Positions 8,399 through 17,740 are shown, counted from the first letter of the stretch. The stretch: DNA of 64,000 bases from Hyphomicrobiales bacterium (GCA_900468065.1 UBTA01000078.1:51299-115298), one strand, 5' to 3'. Notes: a model not told the origin generated them from the letters alone. A program made the numbers and translations.

Positions 8399-9925
8399 AT
8401 GACCCTTATCAACATCCGCAATCTCGGTATCGTGCTGGGCAGCCCGCTTTTCTCCAAGCTCAATCTCATTATCAATGCCGGCGACCGTATCGGCCTCGTT
8501 GCTGCCAACGGCCGTGGAAAATCGACCCTGTTTCGCTGCCTTGCCGGCGCTCTTGAGGCGAACGAGGGCGAGATCACCAAGGCACGCGGCCTGACCATCG
8601 GCTATGTCGAACAGAACGTTCCCGCGCGCCTGTTCGATATGCCCTTTTATGGCGCCGTGCTGGACGCACTGTCCGCCGACCAGCAGGAAAGCGAGAGCTG
8701 GCGTGTCGATGTGGTGCTCGAGGGGCTTGATGTGCCAGAAGCCTTGCGGCAGCGGTCGTTGAAGCAGTTGAGCGGCGGCTGGCAGCGGATTGCCATGCTG
8801 GCCGGTGTCTGGGTGACCGAACCGGATGTGCTGATGCTCGACGAGCCGACCAACCATCTCGATCTCGGCAAGATCGCCATGCTCGAGGCATGGTTGAATG
8901 CGTTGCCGCGCGACGTTCCCGTCATTATCGCCAGCCATGACCGTGCTTTTCTTGACGCCGTGACCAATCGCACGTTCTTTTTGCGCGCCGAACAATCGCA
9001 GATCTTTCCGTTGCCCTATACGCGGGCGCGGATGGCGCTGGATGAGGCCGACGCTGCCGACGAGCGCCGCTATCAGCGCGACATCAAGGTCGCAGATCAA
9101 TTGCGCAAACAGGCCGCCAAGCTCAACAATATCGGCATCAATTCCGGTAGCGATCTCTTGGTCGTCAAGACCAAGCAGTTGAAACAACGGGCGGACAAGC
9201 TCGAAGATGCCGCAAAGCCGGCCCATCTGGAGCGCTCCGCCGGGGCGATCAGGCTCGCCAATCGCGGCACCCATGCCAAGGTGTTGATCACGCTCGAGGA
9301 TGCGACTGTGCAGACGCCGGATGGGATCCTGCTGTTCAAGACGGGCAAGCAGTTCGTCTGCCAGGGAGACCGGATCGTGCTGCTCGGTGCCAATGGTGCT
9401 GGAAAGACCCGCCTTGTCTCGATGCTGCGCAAGGCAATCGAACAGCCGGACGTGGCGCAGGACGGCATCAAGGCGACACCCTCGCTGGTGCTCGGCTATG
9501 GCGACCAGGCGCTGGCCGACCTGCGTGATATCGAAACGCCGATGGGGACGATCATTCGCCGGTTCGATATCGGCGACCAGCGGGCGCGGGCCTTGCTGGC
9601 CGGGGCTGGAATGTCCATCGAGCTTCAGGCCAGGCCCGTCGGCCAGCTGTCCGGTGGTCAAAAGGCCCGGCTCGGCATGCTGATCCTGCGGCTGACCAAT
9701 CCCAACTTCTATCTGCTCGACGAGCCGACCAACCATCTGGATATCGATGGGCAGGAGGCGCTGGAGAGTGAACTGATGGCGCATCAGGCGAGTTGCCTGT
9801 TCGTCTCACACGACCGCAGCTTCGTTCGCTCGGTTGGTAACCGGTTCTGGTTGATCGACAAGAAGAAGCTGGTCGAGGTGGACAGCCCGGAAGGCTTCTT
9901 TGCCGACGCCGCCAAACAGAACTAG
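8399..9925 (+). CDS. ABC-F family ATPase
   Basis: The 508-residue soluble protein has two ABC domains and no membrane segment. The first shows AANGRGKST, LSGGWQRIAML and LMLDEPTNHLD; the second shows GANGAGKTR, LSGGQKARLGML and LLDEPTNHLD, with SHDRAF/SHDRSF switch histidines. The linker between them is charged and helical (residues about 215-285), as in ABC-F proteins that bind the ribosomal E site. A role in translation or ribosome protection is expected from the family; drug resistance cannot be claimed from sequence. ATG 8399 begins the MTLINIRNLGI strand. It appears to be a single-gene unit. Confidence 0.85.
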   Translation: MTLINIRNLGIVLGSPLFSKLNLIINAGDRIGLVAANGRGKSTLFRCLAGALEANEGEITKARGLTIGYVEQNVPARLFDMPFYGAVLDALSADQQESESWRVDVVLEGLDVPEALRQRSLKQLSGGWQRIAMLAGVWVTEPDVLMLDEPTNHLDLGKIAMLEAWLNALPRDVPVIIASHDRAFLDAVTNRTFFLRAEQSQIFPLPYTRARMALDEADAADERRYQRDIKVADQLRKQAAKLNNIGINSGSDLLVVKTKQLKQRADKLEDAAKPAHLERSAGAIRLANRGTHAKVLITLEDATVQTPDGILLFKTGKQFVCQGDRIVLLGANGAGKTRLVSMLRKAIEQPDVAQDGIKATPSLVLGYGDQALADLRDIETPMGTIIRRFDIGDQRARALLAGAGMSIELQARPVGQLSGGQKARLGMLILRLTNPNFYLLDEPTNHLDIDGQEALESELMAHQASCLFVSHDRSFVRSVGNRFWLIDKKKLVEVDSPEGFFADAAKQN

Positions 9926-10082
9926 GTGATCTTGGGCGGCTGGGAAACCGGCCGTCTAACCCAATCGAAGGGGCTGCAGCCGTTTGGCCGTTGCGCTTTG
10001 CGCATGATTTTCCTATAGCCGGGACACGGGATGACGCGCGCGCCGGTATCCCGATCCCGTCTTTCGGCGTGCCCGGTTTCCG

Positions 10083-11189
10083 ATGTCCAATTCCCAAAAA
10101 CCAAAACCGGACGGCCGTTTTCGGATGTTCGTTCCGGTCCTGGCCGGCGCTACTTTGCGCGAGCGGCTGATTGCCTGTGTCGGCGCGCTGATCGGTATCG
10201 GCTTGACCGGCCTGATCAGCAGTTATCTGCTAGGGCAGGGGCCGCATTTGCCTTTGATCGTAGCGCCGATGGGCGCATCCGCCGTGTTGTTGTTTGCGGT
10301 TCCGGCCAGCCCGTTGGCGCAGCCATGGTCGATCATCGGCGGCAATACGATTTCGGCGCTGGTGGGCATCATCACCGCCTCTCTGATCCACGATCCGATC
10401 ATTGCCTCCGGCGTTGGCGTATCGCTCGCCATCGCTGCGATGTCACTGACGCGCTGCCTGCATCCGCCTGGCGGAGCCGCGGCACTGACTGCCGTGCTCG
10501 GCGGCCCGGTGGTTTCCGGTTGGGGACTGTTGTTTCCGTTTGTGCCGGTTGGCCTCAACTCCTGCATTCTGGTTGCGCTCGGCTTGCTGTTTCACAAGCT
10601 CGCCCGGCGCAATTACCCCCATGTTGCCGCAATAGCGATGGTCAACACGCACCAGACGGCAGACTTACCCGCATCGCTGCGCGTCGGCTTCCGCGAAGAG
10701 GATCTGGACGCAGCGCTGGCCGCATTCGACGAAACCTTTGACATTGATCGGGGGGATCTCAGCCGTTTGCTGCAGCAAGTCGAGCTTCAGGCAACGATAC
10801 GCGCGCATGGCGATATCCGCTGTGCCGACATCATGTCCCGTGACGTTATCTCGATTGACGCCGATGCCGGCCCGGCCGATGCGCGCACGCTGCTTTTGAA
10901 GCATAATATCCGGACGCTGCCGGTGATGGATGAGAATGGCCGCCTAGTCGGGACGATCGGTTTGCGGGAACTTTCCAAGGACGCCGATCGTGTCGGCGAC
11001 ATCCTATCGAAGGCCGCCACCGCCGCAGACACCGATCCGGCATTTTCGCTGTTGCCGGTTCTGACCGACGGGCATGCCCATGCCGTCATCGTGGTGGATC
11101 GCGAACATCGGATACTGGGCTTGATATCCCAGACCGACCTTTTGAGCGCATCGGCACGCGCTTTGCCAACTGGTCGCGGCGCACTGTAA
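10083..11189 (+). CDS. HPP-family membrane protein with C-terminal CBS domains
   Basis: The 368-residue protein begins with an HPP-type membrane domain of four to five helices (residues about 20-180) including APMGASAVLLFAVP and the family motif HPPGGAAAL. Residues about 240-365 form a CBS pair (ADIMSRDVISIDADAGPADA, LVGTIGLRELSKDADRVGD, VIVVDREHRILGLISQTDLL). HPP proteins include nitrite transporters of plastids and cyanobacteria, but the substrate here is unknown. The CBS pair suggests control by an adenine nucleotide. It stands alone, facing the convergent phosphatase gene. Confidence 0.8.
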   Translation: MSNSQKPKPDGRFRMFVPVLAGATLRERLIACVGALIGIGLTGLISSYLLGQGPHLPLIVAPMGASAVLLFAVPASPLAQPWSIIGGNTISALVGIITASLIHDPIIASGVGVSLAIAAMSLTRCLHPPGGAAALTAVLGGPVVSGWGLLFPFVPVGLNSCILVALGLLFHKLARRNYPHVAAIAMVNTHQTADLPASLRVGFREEDLDAALAAFDETFDIDRGDLSRLLQQVELQATIRAHGDIRCADIMSRDVISIDADAGPADARTLLLKHNIRTLPVMDENGRLVGTIGLRELSKDADRVGDILSKAATAADTDPAFSLLPVLTDGHAHAVIVVDREHRILGLISQTDLLSASARALPTGRGAL

Positions 11190-11248
11190 GGCCGTGATCG
11201 GGGATCGATGAGGCAGCGCTCATTGACGGCTGCCCCATTATGGTTTTC

Positions 11249-12046
11249 TCAGAGACCAGCGATTTTCATCAGGTCGTCCCGTGCGCCGGGAGCCGTCGCC
11301 AGGACCGGCGAGCCCTTGGTCAGCTGTTCTCCGTCGACCGGGAAGGGATGATACCAGCCGCCCGCCTCCTTGACGAGGCAATAGCCGGCAAGGCAGTCCC
11401 AGGCGTGCATGTAGGGCTCATAGTAACCCACCAGACGGCCGGCGGCGACATAGGCGAGCATCAGCGCGCCGGAGCCGTTGCGAATGAAATTGCCGCCAGC
11501 GGTCAAAAGGTCCTCGACCATTTTGCCGACAAAGGCCGGCGTCACATAATTGTTGGCGCCGATGCCGGTCACCGCGTTGCGGACGGTGCGGGAGGGGTCA
11601 AGGGTCAATACCTTGCCGTTGAGCGTCGCGCCCTTGCCCGTGGCGCCCGCATAGAGTTCATCGTGGCAAGGTGCGTAGATGACGCCAATCACCGGTTCGT
11701 TGTTATGCAGCACTGCGATGGAGACGCACCAGTTCGGCATGCCGTTGACGAAAGGGCTGGTGCCGTCGATCGGATCGACCACCCAGGTATAGCCGGAATC
11801 GCCGGGGGCGAGACCATATTCCTCGCCCAGGAACCCGTCGCCCGGGTTAACCTCGGCGACGCGGGCACGAATGAGGTTTTCGACCTCGCGGTCGGCAATG
11901 GAGACAACGTCCTGCAGGTCGCGTTTGGTTTCGATCACCAGCGTCTCGCGTCTGTTGTAATAGTCGAGAGCGACGCGACCGGCCTCCGTGGCGATGGCCT
12001 GTGCCAGGGCGAAACGCACGTCAAGCCCGGATATCTGCGATGTCAT
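11249..12046 (-). CDS. Inositol monophosphatase-family phosphatase
   Basis: The 265-residue enzyme carries the lithium-sensitive phosphatase motifs: GEE in FLGEEYG, DPIDGTSPFVNG, and WD in YMHAWDCLAGYCLVKEAGG, which together bind the catalytic metal ions. The family dephosphorylates inositol phosphates, histidinol phosphate, PAP or sugar phosphates. It is the last gene of a leftward AfuABC-like import operon, 29 bp after the ATPase. The inferred job is to remove phosphate from the imported compound in the cytoplasm. The substrate needs biochemical proof. Confidence 0.82.
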   Translation of the reverse strand: MTSQISGLDVRFALAQAIATEAGRVALDYYNRRETLVIETKRDLQDVVSIADREVENLIRARVAEVNPGDGFLGEEYGLAPGDSGYTWVVDPIDGTSPFVNGMPNWCVSIAVLHNNEPVIGVIYAPCHDELYAGATGKGATLNGKVLTLDPSRTVRNAVTGIGANNYVTPAFVGKMVEDLLTAGGNFIRNGSGALMLAYVAAGRLVGYYEPYMHAWDCLAGYCLVKEAGGWYHPFPVDGEQLTKGSPVLATAPGARDDLMKIAGL

Positions 12047-12075
12047 GAAATGGTCCTTCTATAGTATTATCTGGC

Positions 12076-13137
12076 TCAGCCGTTGATGATGGCGATGCCG
12101 CGTCCTTTGAAACCGATAGCGACTTCGGTGGCCGGCGCAAGCGCACGCTCGACGGCCGGATCGACGACGAACAGTTTGCCTGTGCTTGTCTCTACCTCGT
12201 ATTCGACATGGTCGCCAAGATAAGCGGCATGGGTGATCTGGCCTGGAAAGGCAGCACCCGATGCGGGTTCGAGCGTGATCGAATTGGGGCGGACGGCGAG
12301 CTTTGCCGGTCCTGGCCGGGCGTTGCGGCTCGGAACCCGATGTTCAAGCGTCCCGATACGGATGGTGGCGTCGGCACCGTCGACGCTGATGACGTCGCAG
12401 GCAACCACATTGGCCTCGCCCATGAAGTCGGCGATGAAGGCCGAGGCTGGCGCCTCGTAGAGGTCACGGGGTGAGCCTTCCTGCGCGATCACACCGTCCT
12501 TCATGATGACGATCCGGTCGGAGACGGCCAGCGCCTCGTCCTGATCATGGGTCACGTAGACGGCCGTAAAGCCAAGCCTTTGCTGCAAGTCGCGGATTTC
12601 GGTGCGCACTTGGCGACGCAGGCGAGCATCGAGGTTGGACAGCGGTTCGTCGAGCAAAAGAACCTGCGGTTCGAGCACCAGCGCACGGGCAACGGCAACG
12701 CGCTGCTGCTGGCCGCCGGAAAGCTCGGCGGGAAGTCGCCCGCCCATGCCGGCGAGACCGACCAGCTTCAGGCCTTCTTCCGCCTTTTCCCGGGCTTCCT
12801 TCTTCTTGAGGCCGGAGGATTCCAGGCCATAGGCGACATTGTCGAGTGAGCTCATATGCGGAAACAGCGCATAGGACTGGAACACCATCGAAACGTCGCG
12901 CTCGTTGGCCGGCAGCATGGTCACGTCCTTGCCGCCGATCAGGATCTTGCCGGAGCTTGGATGTTCAAGGCCAGCCAGCATGCGCAACGTCGTGGTCTTG
13001 CCGCAACCGGAAGGCCCGAGCAACGTGACCAGCTGGCCAGGCTCGATTGTCAGCGAGAGGTCGTGAATTGCGGTGAAGGCACCGAACTGTTTCTTGATGT
13101 TCTGAAAAACGACCGAGCCGGCGCGAGGGGTGATCAT
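12076..13137 (-). CDS. ABC transporter ATP-binding protein (AfuC/FbpC-like)
   Basis: The 353-residue ATPase shows [44 protein letters not shown] and VTHDQDEA, then a C-terminal TOBE regulatory domain (AVRPNSITLEPA, HVEYEVETSTG). It belongs to the CUT1/FbpC class. Its start overlaps the end of the permease gene by 4 bp, and the phosphatase gene follows, so permease, ATPase and phosphatase are probably co-translated. The transporter as a whole resembles hexose-phosphate importer AfuABC more than a true iron importer. Confidence 0.85.
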   Translation of the reverse strand: MITPRAGSVVFQNIKKQFGAFTAIHDLSLTIEPGQLVTLLGPSGCGKTTTLRMLAGLEHPSSGKILIGGKDVTMLPANERDVSMVFQSYALFPHMSSLDNVAYGLESSGLKKKEAREKAEEGLKLVGLAGMGGRLPAELSGGQQQRVAVARALVLEPQVLLLDEPLSNLDARLRRQVRTEIRDLQQRLGFTAVYVTHDQDEALAVSDRIVIMKDGVIAQEGSPRDLYEAPASAFIADFMGEANVVACDVISVDGADATIRIGTLEHRVPSRNARPGPAKLAVRPNSITLEPASGAAFPGQITHAAYLGDHVEYEVETSTGKLFVVDPAVERALAPATEVAIGFKGRGIAIING

Positions 13138-15365
13138 ACGGTTTTCTCCTGACCAAGGGAAAGGGAAGGGGCTGTGGTGACGCCGGCGACGCGATTTTCG
13201 CGCCGCAGCCGCCGTTCCCCGACGAGAAGCTGGAAGCCGGCGATAACGACAATCATCACCACGATCAGCATCGAGGAATAGGCGATGGCCACGCCGTACT
13301 CGCCGTTTTCGACGAGACCGACAATATAGGAGGTCGCCATGTTATATTCGGCGCTGACGAGGAAGATGACCGCGCTGATCGAGGTGATGGCCCGGACAAA
13401 GGAATAGACGAGGGCGGCTGTAATCGCCGGGCGCAACAGCGGCAGGATGACCTTGCGGATCGTCCTGAAGCTGTTGGCACGCAGGGTCAGCGATGCCTCG
13501 TCGAGGCTCTTGTCGAGCTGGCTCATCGCCGCCACGCCGCCGCGCACGCCGACCGGCATGTTGCGGAAGACGAAGCAGGCAATCAGGATCAGCGCCGTGC
13601 CGGTCATTTCCAACGGCGGCAGGTTGAAGGCCATGATGTAGCTGATGCCGATGACCGTTCCGGGAATGGCAAAGCTCATCATCAGGGCAAATTCAAAGAC
13701 ATTACGGCCGGCGAATTTCTGGCGAACGATGAGATAAGCCGTCAGCAACCCGACAGCGGCCGTCAGCGGTGCCGAAATCAGCGCGATCTCGATCGTCGTC
13801 CAGAATGAATTCCAGGCCACCCCGGTCCAGGCCAGCGCCCCATCGCGTATTTCGACGGAGAAGGCACGGGCGTAGTGATCGAGCGTCAGTGAATTGTCCA
13901 GCCCCCAGGTCTTCACGAAGCCGCCGACCAGGATCATACCATAGATGACGATCGTGAAGATCATCCACGGGATGACCATGGCATGCACGGCGATAGAGAT
14001 CGAGCGGGGCAGCGCGATATGCGAACCGCTGTCACCCTTGCCGGTCACGGTGGCAAAATTCTTGCCCGACAGCCAGTAGCGCTGGGCAAGGAATGCCGTC
14101 AGCGTGAAGCAGAGCAGGATGATGGCAAGCACGGCTGCGCGTGACGGATCGTTCTGCGAACCGACGACGGCAAAGAAGATTTCGGTCGACAGCACGCCAT
14201 GGCTGCCGCCAAGAACCAGCGGATTGCCGAAGTCGGCCATGCTTTCGATAAAGCCGATCAGAAAGGCATTGGCGATGCCCGGCTTCATCAATGGCAGCGA
14301 TACGCGCCAGAAGGTGCGCCAGCGGTCGGCCCGCAGCGTCTGGGACGCTTCTTCCATGGAGGGGCTGACGCCTTCGACGACGCCGATGAGGACGAGGAAG
14401 GAAATCGGGGTGAACGACAGGACCTGGGCGATCCAGATGCCGGTCAGACCATAGAGCCAGCGGCCCGGCTCGATGCCGAACAGGTTGGACAGGCTTTCGG
14501 TAATGACACCGGCGCGGCCAAACAGCAGGGTGAGCGCAAGGCCGATGACGAAAGGCGGGGTAATGATCGGCAGGACGGTCAAAAGCCGCAGGCCCTTCTT
14601 GAAGGGAAAACGCGTGCGGGTGGCGACCAGCGCGAAGGCAAGCCCCATGATGGTCGATCCGCCGGCCGTCATCAGTGCCAGCCAAAGCGTTCGCCAGGCA
14701 ACGCCGCAGCGTTCGCCCCCGGCAACGCAGCCGAGGCTCCAGATCGAATTGTCCTGGATGTTGCGTGTAAAGCCGTCTGGATTGAACGAGCCGTCGAAAT
14801 CCTGGAACGCGCCGACCAACATGCTGCCGACCGGGTAGAACACGAAGATCGCGACAAGAAAGACCAGGATGGCGATCGAGGAGACGACAAAGGCATCGCC
14901 CTTCATGACGCCGCGTTCGGCAAGGCCGAAGGAGAAGATCAGAACGAAGACAAATGCTGAAAGCACCGCGCCTGCCCCCATCGACGGCTGGCCATCAGCA
15001 AGCGCGCCAAACAGCGTTTCGCTGATCATCCAGGACCAGCCGGAAAAGCCGATCGCCAGCCCCTGCAGCGTGAGAAACAGCACGCCGGCAGCACCTGCCG
15101 TGGCAAGTAATGTGCCGCGCCGCATGGGATCGCGAATGAACCGTGCTGCCACAGCGGAAGCCATGATCAGACCGGCAAAGGCCAGCCACCAGCGGCCGTA
15201 ACCGAGGATCTGTATTATGCCCGGTGCGACGGGGGCCTCGCTCGGAAACCCGGAAAACCAGCCAAATCCGAGAAATCCGCCTTCGATCCGGTACCACGGA
15301 ACAAGAAGGAAAGCGGCAATGCCTATTCCGAGGACAATATCCAGCCTACGGTTGCGATGGTCCAT
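13134..15365 (-). CDS. ABC transporter, large fused permease (AfuB-like)
   Basis: This 743-residue inner-membrane protein has about 14 to 16 predicted helices: an N-terminal extension of several helices (residues 1-200), then two permease halves. Coupling loops are seen in ASQTLRADRWRTFWRVSLPL and ASLTLRANSFRTIRKVILPL. The N-terminal extension makes it about 190 residues longer than FbpB-like permeases such as the one at 2796-4454; long forms are typical of AfuB-like permeases. It works with the downstream ATPase and the upstream binding protein. Confidence 0.83.
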   Translation of the reverse strand: MDHRNRRLDIVLGIGIAAFLLVPWYRIEGGFLGFGWFSGFPSEAPVAPGIIQILGYGRWWLAFAGLIMASAVAARFIRDPMRRGTLLATAGAAGVLFLTLQGLAIGFSGWSWMISETLFGALADGQPSMGAGAVLSAFVFVLIFSFGLAERGVMKGDAFVVSSIAILVFLVAIFVFYPVGSMLVGAFQDFDGSFNPDGFTRNIQDNSIWSLGCVAGGERCGVAWRTLWLALMTAGGSTIMGLAFALVATRTRFPFKKGLRLLTVLPIITPPFVIGLALTLLFGRAGVITESLSNLFGIEPGRWLYGLTGIWIAQVLSFTPISFLVLIGVVEGVSPSMEEASQTLRADRWRTFWRVSLPLMKPGIANAFLIGFIESMADFGNPLVLGGSHGVLSTEIFFAVVGSQNDPSRAAVLAIILLCFTLTAFLAQRYWLSGKNFATVTGKGDSGSHIALPRSISIAVHAMVIPWMIFTIVIYGMILVGGFVKTWGLDNSLTLDHYARAFSVEIRDGALAWTGVAWNSFWTTIEIALISAPLTAAVGLLTAYLIVRQKFAGRNVFEFALMMSFAIPGTVIGISYIMAFNLPPLEMTGTALILIACFVFRNMPVGVRGGVAAMSQLDKSLDEASLTLRANSFRTIRKVILPLLRPAITAALVYSFVRAITSISAVIFLVSAEYNMATSYIVGLVENGEYGVAIAYSSMLIVVMIVVIAGFQLLVGERRLRRENRVAGVTTAPSLSLGQEKTV

Positions 15366-15411
15366 GACGATCCTCGCGCCTTTTCATGATGCAAAATATG
15401 GAGTTAGGAGT

Positions 15412-15518
15412 GGCCGGGGACCGCGCCGCAGTCTGTGGAGGGTTGCGCGATCCCCGGCCGGAGAGAAACTTTGGGGCAGGCCGTGGCGACGGTAGCCGCG
15501 GCCTGACCCCGTTTCTCT
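15412..15518 (-). promoter_or_regulatory. Two strong stem-loops between binding-protein and permease genes
   Basis: Right after the stop of the binding-protein gene, AGAGAAAC (15462-15469) pairs with GTTTCTCT (15511-15518), enclosing CAGGCCG/CGGCCTG. A second hairpin pairs GGCCGGGGACCGCGC (15412-15426) with 15445-15459 with one mismatch. Neither has a long T-run. They most likely stabilise the binding-protein mRNA or attenuate the permease, a common device in ABC operons. Confidence 0.6.
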
Positions 15519-16549
15519 TAGTTGGCGTTGGCGCTGATTTCGCGGTCCCAGCGCTCAAGCAGTTCCTTGCGCTTGGCCGGATCGCCATAGGTCTTGAAGT
15601 CGTAGTCGATCAGCTTGATGTCCTCGAAGCGCGGTGCTTCCTTCGGAATTTCGGCAGTCTTGTTGGACGGCAGCTGGAAGGATTTCGCATCCTTCATGCG
15701 CGACTGCACGTCTGGCTTCAGCGCCCAGTCGTACCAGGTCTTGGCGTTGTCGAGGTTCTTTGCACCCTTGACGATCGACATGGAGCCGATCTCGTAACCG
15801 GTACCTTCGCAAGGTGCGACCGACTTGACCGGGAACCCTTCGGCCGTCTGGGCAACGGCGTCGTGCATGAAGACGATACCGATCGCCGTTTCGCCGCGTG
15901 CAGCAGCCTTTACCGGCGCGGAGCCAGACTTGGTATATTGCGAAATATTGGCATTGAGCTTTTTCAGATAGTCATAGGCCTGGTCTTCGCCCATGATCTG
16001 GACCAGCGAAGCGAGCGCTGTATAGGCGGTGCCGGACGAGTTCGGGTTGGCGATCTGGATTTCGCCCTTGAAAGCCGGGTCCAGCAGGTCTGCCCAGCAT
16101 TTCGGCTCCTTGAAGCCTTTGGCCTTGAAAATCTCGGTATTGTAGCCCCAGCCGAGAGCGCCGGCGTAGACGCCGACCGTCTTGTAGCCAGAACTTTCCG
16201 CTTGCTTCTTTGCCCAATCCTGCAACTGGTCGAGCATCGGTGACTTGTATTCAAGCGTCAGGTTTTCAGATGCCGCCTGTAGGTGCGGATCGCCTGTTCC
16301 GGCCCACCAGATGTCGGTCTTCGGGTTGCGTGCCTCGGCCCTTATCTTGGCATAGGTCTCGCCAGACGACAGTCGCACCATGTTGACCTTGATGTCGCCG
16401 TGCGCCTTCTCGAAATCGCCCTTCATCTGCTCGCAGATGACCACATCGGCCGAGCAGATCAGGTTGAGATCGCCGGCAGCCTGGGCGGAAAAGGCTGAAA
16501 GTGTCGTTCCAGCGGCGAATGCAGCGGCGGCAATATATCGTGAACCCAT
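15518..16549 (-). CDS. ABC transporter substrate-binding protein (AfuA-like)
   Basis: The 343-residue protein has a Sec signal peptide (cleavage near SAFSAQAAG). The mature part reads as the FbpA/AfuA group: KVNMVRLSSGETYAKIRAEA, DIWWAGTGDPHLQAASENL, ANPNSSGTAYTALASLVQ. The tandem tyrosine iron site seen in the binding protein at 1709-2731 is absent; the same region here reads GIVFMHDAVA. This fits AfuA-type proteins, which bind hexose phosphates, better than iron binders. The gene is the first of the leftward operon and faces a LacI-type regulator, as sugar importers do. Confidence 0.8.
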   Translation of the reverse strand: MGSRYIAAAAFAAGTTLSAFSAQAAGDLNLICSADVVICEQMKGDFEKAHGDIKVNMVRLSSGETYAKIRAEARNPKTDIWWAGTGDPHLQAASENLTLEYKSPMLDQLQDWAKKQAESSGYKTVGVYAGALGWGYNTEIFKAKGFKEPKCWADLLDPAFKGEIQIANPNSSGTAYTALASLVQIMGEDQAYDYLKKLNANISQYTKSGSAPVKAAARGETAIGIVFMHDAVAQTAEGFPVKSVAPCEGTGYEIGSMSIVKGAKNLDNAKTWYDWALKPDVQSRMKDAKSFQLPSNKTAEIPKEAPRFEDIKLIDYDFKTYGDPAKRKELLERWDREISANAN

Positions 16550-16592
16550 GAAATTTCCTCCTGTTGAACCGGCGCCTCCACGCCATCAGCTT

Positions 16593-16608
16593 TTGCAAGC
16601 GTGTGCAA
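16593..16608. promoter_or_regulatory. LacI-type operator candidate 1
   Basis: TTGCA-AGCGTG-TGCAA is an inverted repeat with five-base arms and a six-base spacer, 44 bp upstream of the binding-protein gene. The same layout recurs at 16681-16696, next to the divergent LacI gene. Confidence 0.6.
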
Positions 16609-16680
16609 ATGCTGCATGAGATGAAAACACCTGTCAAACAAAATCTTCACAAAACTGTCACATTTCGGCTAATCAAATAC

Positions 16681-16706
16681 TTGCACGCAATTGCAAAATT
16701 GTGCAG
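16681..16706. promoter_or_regulatory. LacI-type operator candidates 2 and 3 (overlapping)
   Basis: TTGCA-CGCAAT-TGCAA (16681-16696) overlaps a second copy, TTGCA-AAATTG-TGCAG (16691-16706). Both share the arms and six-base spacing of the site at 16593-16608. They lie just ahead of the preferred LacI start at 16734, so they could serve autoregulation and, by looping with site 1, repression of the divergent importer. Confidence 0.6.
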
Positions 16707-16733
16707 ATTGCCCATCTAGGGTGGAGTGCAGCG

Positions 16734-17735
16734 GTGTCGCAAAAACTATTCGTCAGTGCCCAGGAAGTGGCGGAAAAGGCAGGCGTTTCGCGCTCTGCAG
16801 TTTCCCGTACATTTACATCAGGTGCCAGCGTTTCGCCGAAAACGCGGCAGAAGGTGCTCGATGCCGCCGAGGCGCTCGGCTACCACGTCAATCATCTGGC
16901 CCGTGGCCTCATGCGCAACGAAAGTGGAATCGTCTGCCTGATCGTCTCAGAAATCGGAACGCCCTATCGGTCGGCTCTGCTGCGTGCACTGACGCAACAG
17001 TTGCAGAATTCCGGCAAGGTCGCGATGCTGATCAACACCGACCGATCCGATGGCAGTGTCGATCTGGCGCTCAGGCAGGCGATCCGCTACCGGGCTGATG
17101 CCTCAGTCATTCTGTCCGGCCTGCCGGACAAGTCGATTACCGATCTCTGTTTGAAGAACGGCCAGCGACTGGTGCTGATCAACAGGGATGATGACCGGGA
17201 AGGGCCACTCAAGATCAACCTGGACGACGCGGATGCGGCCGCGCGTATTGCCACGGCGTTCGTGCGGGCCGGTTGCCGCAAGCTTGCCTTTGCCAATTCC
17301 CAGGCAGGCACCCCAAGCCTGATGGCACGCGAGCACGGCTTCGTTGCTGCCGCCAAGGCGCTGGGTCTGGATGTGGTCGTCGAAAGGTTCGGCCATACGG
17401 GTTATGAAAGCGGCCGCGTCGTTGCCCAGCAACTTCTGACCCGCAAGGAGCGCCCCGACGCGGTATTCTGCGCCACCGATCTGCTTGCCTGCGGCTTCAT
17501 GGATGCCGCCCGGCATCAGTTTTCCATGTCTGTTCCCGATCAGATTTGTGTGGCCGGTTTCGATGATATCGAACAGGCATGCTGGTCATCCTACGGGCTC
17601 ACCACATTTGCGCAGCCTGTGGAAACGATTGCGCGCGAGGCCGTGTCCTGGCTGGTATCAGAGGCCGAACCCGAGAATCATACGGTGCGCCTGCATGCCG
17701 ATCTCGTCTGGCGAACCTCGATCAGAGGCGGTTGA
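16734..17735 (+). CDS. LacI-family transcriptional regulator
   Basis: The 333-residue protein starts with a LacI HTH (VSAQEVAEKAGVSRSAVSRT) and hinge helix (VLDAAEALGYHVNHLARGLM), followed by a periplasmic-binding-protein-like effector domain (FDDIEQACWSSYGLTTFAQP). GTG 16734 is preferred because AGGGTGGAG lies at the right distance; a GTG at 16701 would add 11 residues not seen in the family and would cover the operators. It is divergent from the AfuA-like binding-protein gene and probably represses it until the imported ligand or its product binds. Confidence 0.87.
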   Translation: MSQKLFVSAQEVAEKAGVSRSAVSRTFTSGASVSPKTRQKVLDAAEALGYHVNHLARGLMRNESGIVCLIVSEIGTPYRSALLRALTQQLQNSGKVAMLINTDRSDGSVDLALRQAIRYRADASVILSGLPDKSITDLCLKNGQRLVLINRDDDREGPLKINLDDADAAARIATAFVRAGCRKLAFANSQAGTPSLMAREHGFVAAAKALGLDVVVERFGHTGYESGRVVAQQLLTRKERPDAVFCATDLLACGFMDAARHQFSMSVPDQICVAGFDDIEQACWSSYGLTTFAQPVETIAREAVSWLVSEAEPENHTVRLHADLVWRTSIRGG

Positions 17736-17740
17736 GCCCT

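Noticed and set aside
8135..9784. A 549-codon minus-strand open frame
   Set aside because: It is the mirror of the ABC-F gene, whose Walker and signature motifs are all on the plus strand.
15518..16549. Second ferric-iron importer
   Set aside because: The family is shared with iron binders, but the tyrosine pair is absent and the LacI regulator and phosphatase point to a sugar-phosphate-type ligand.
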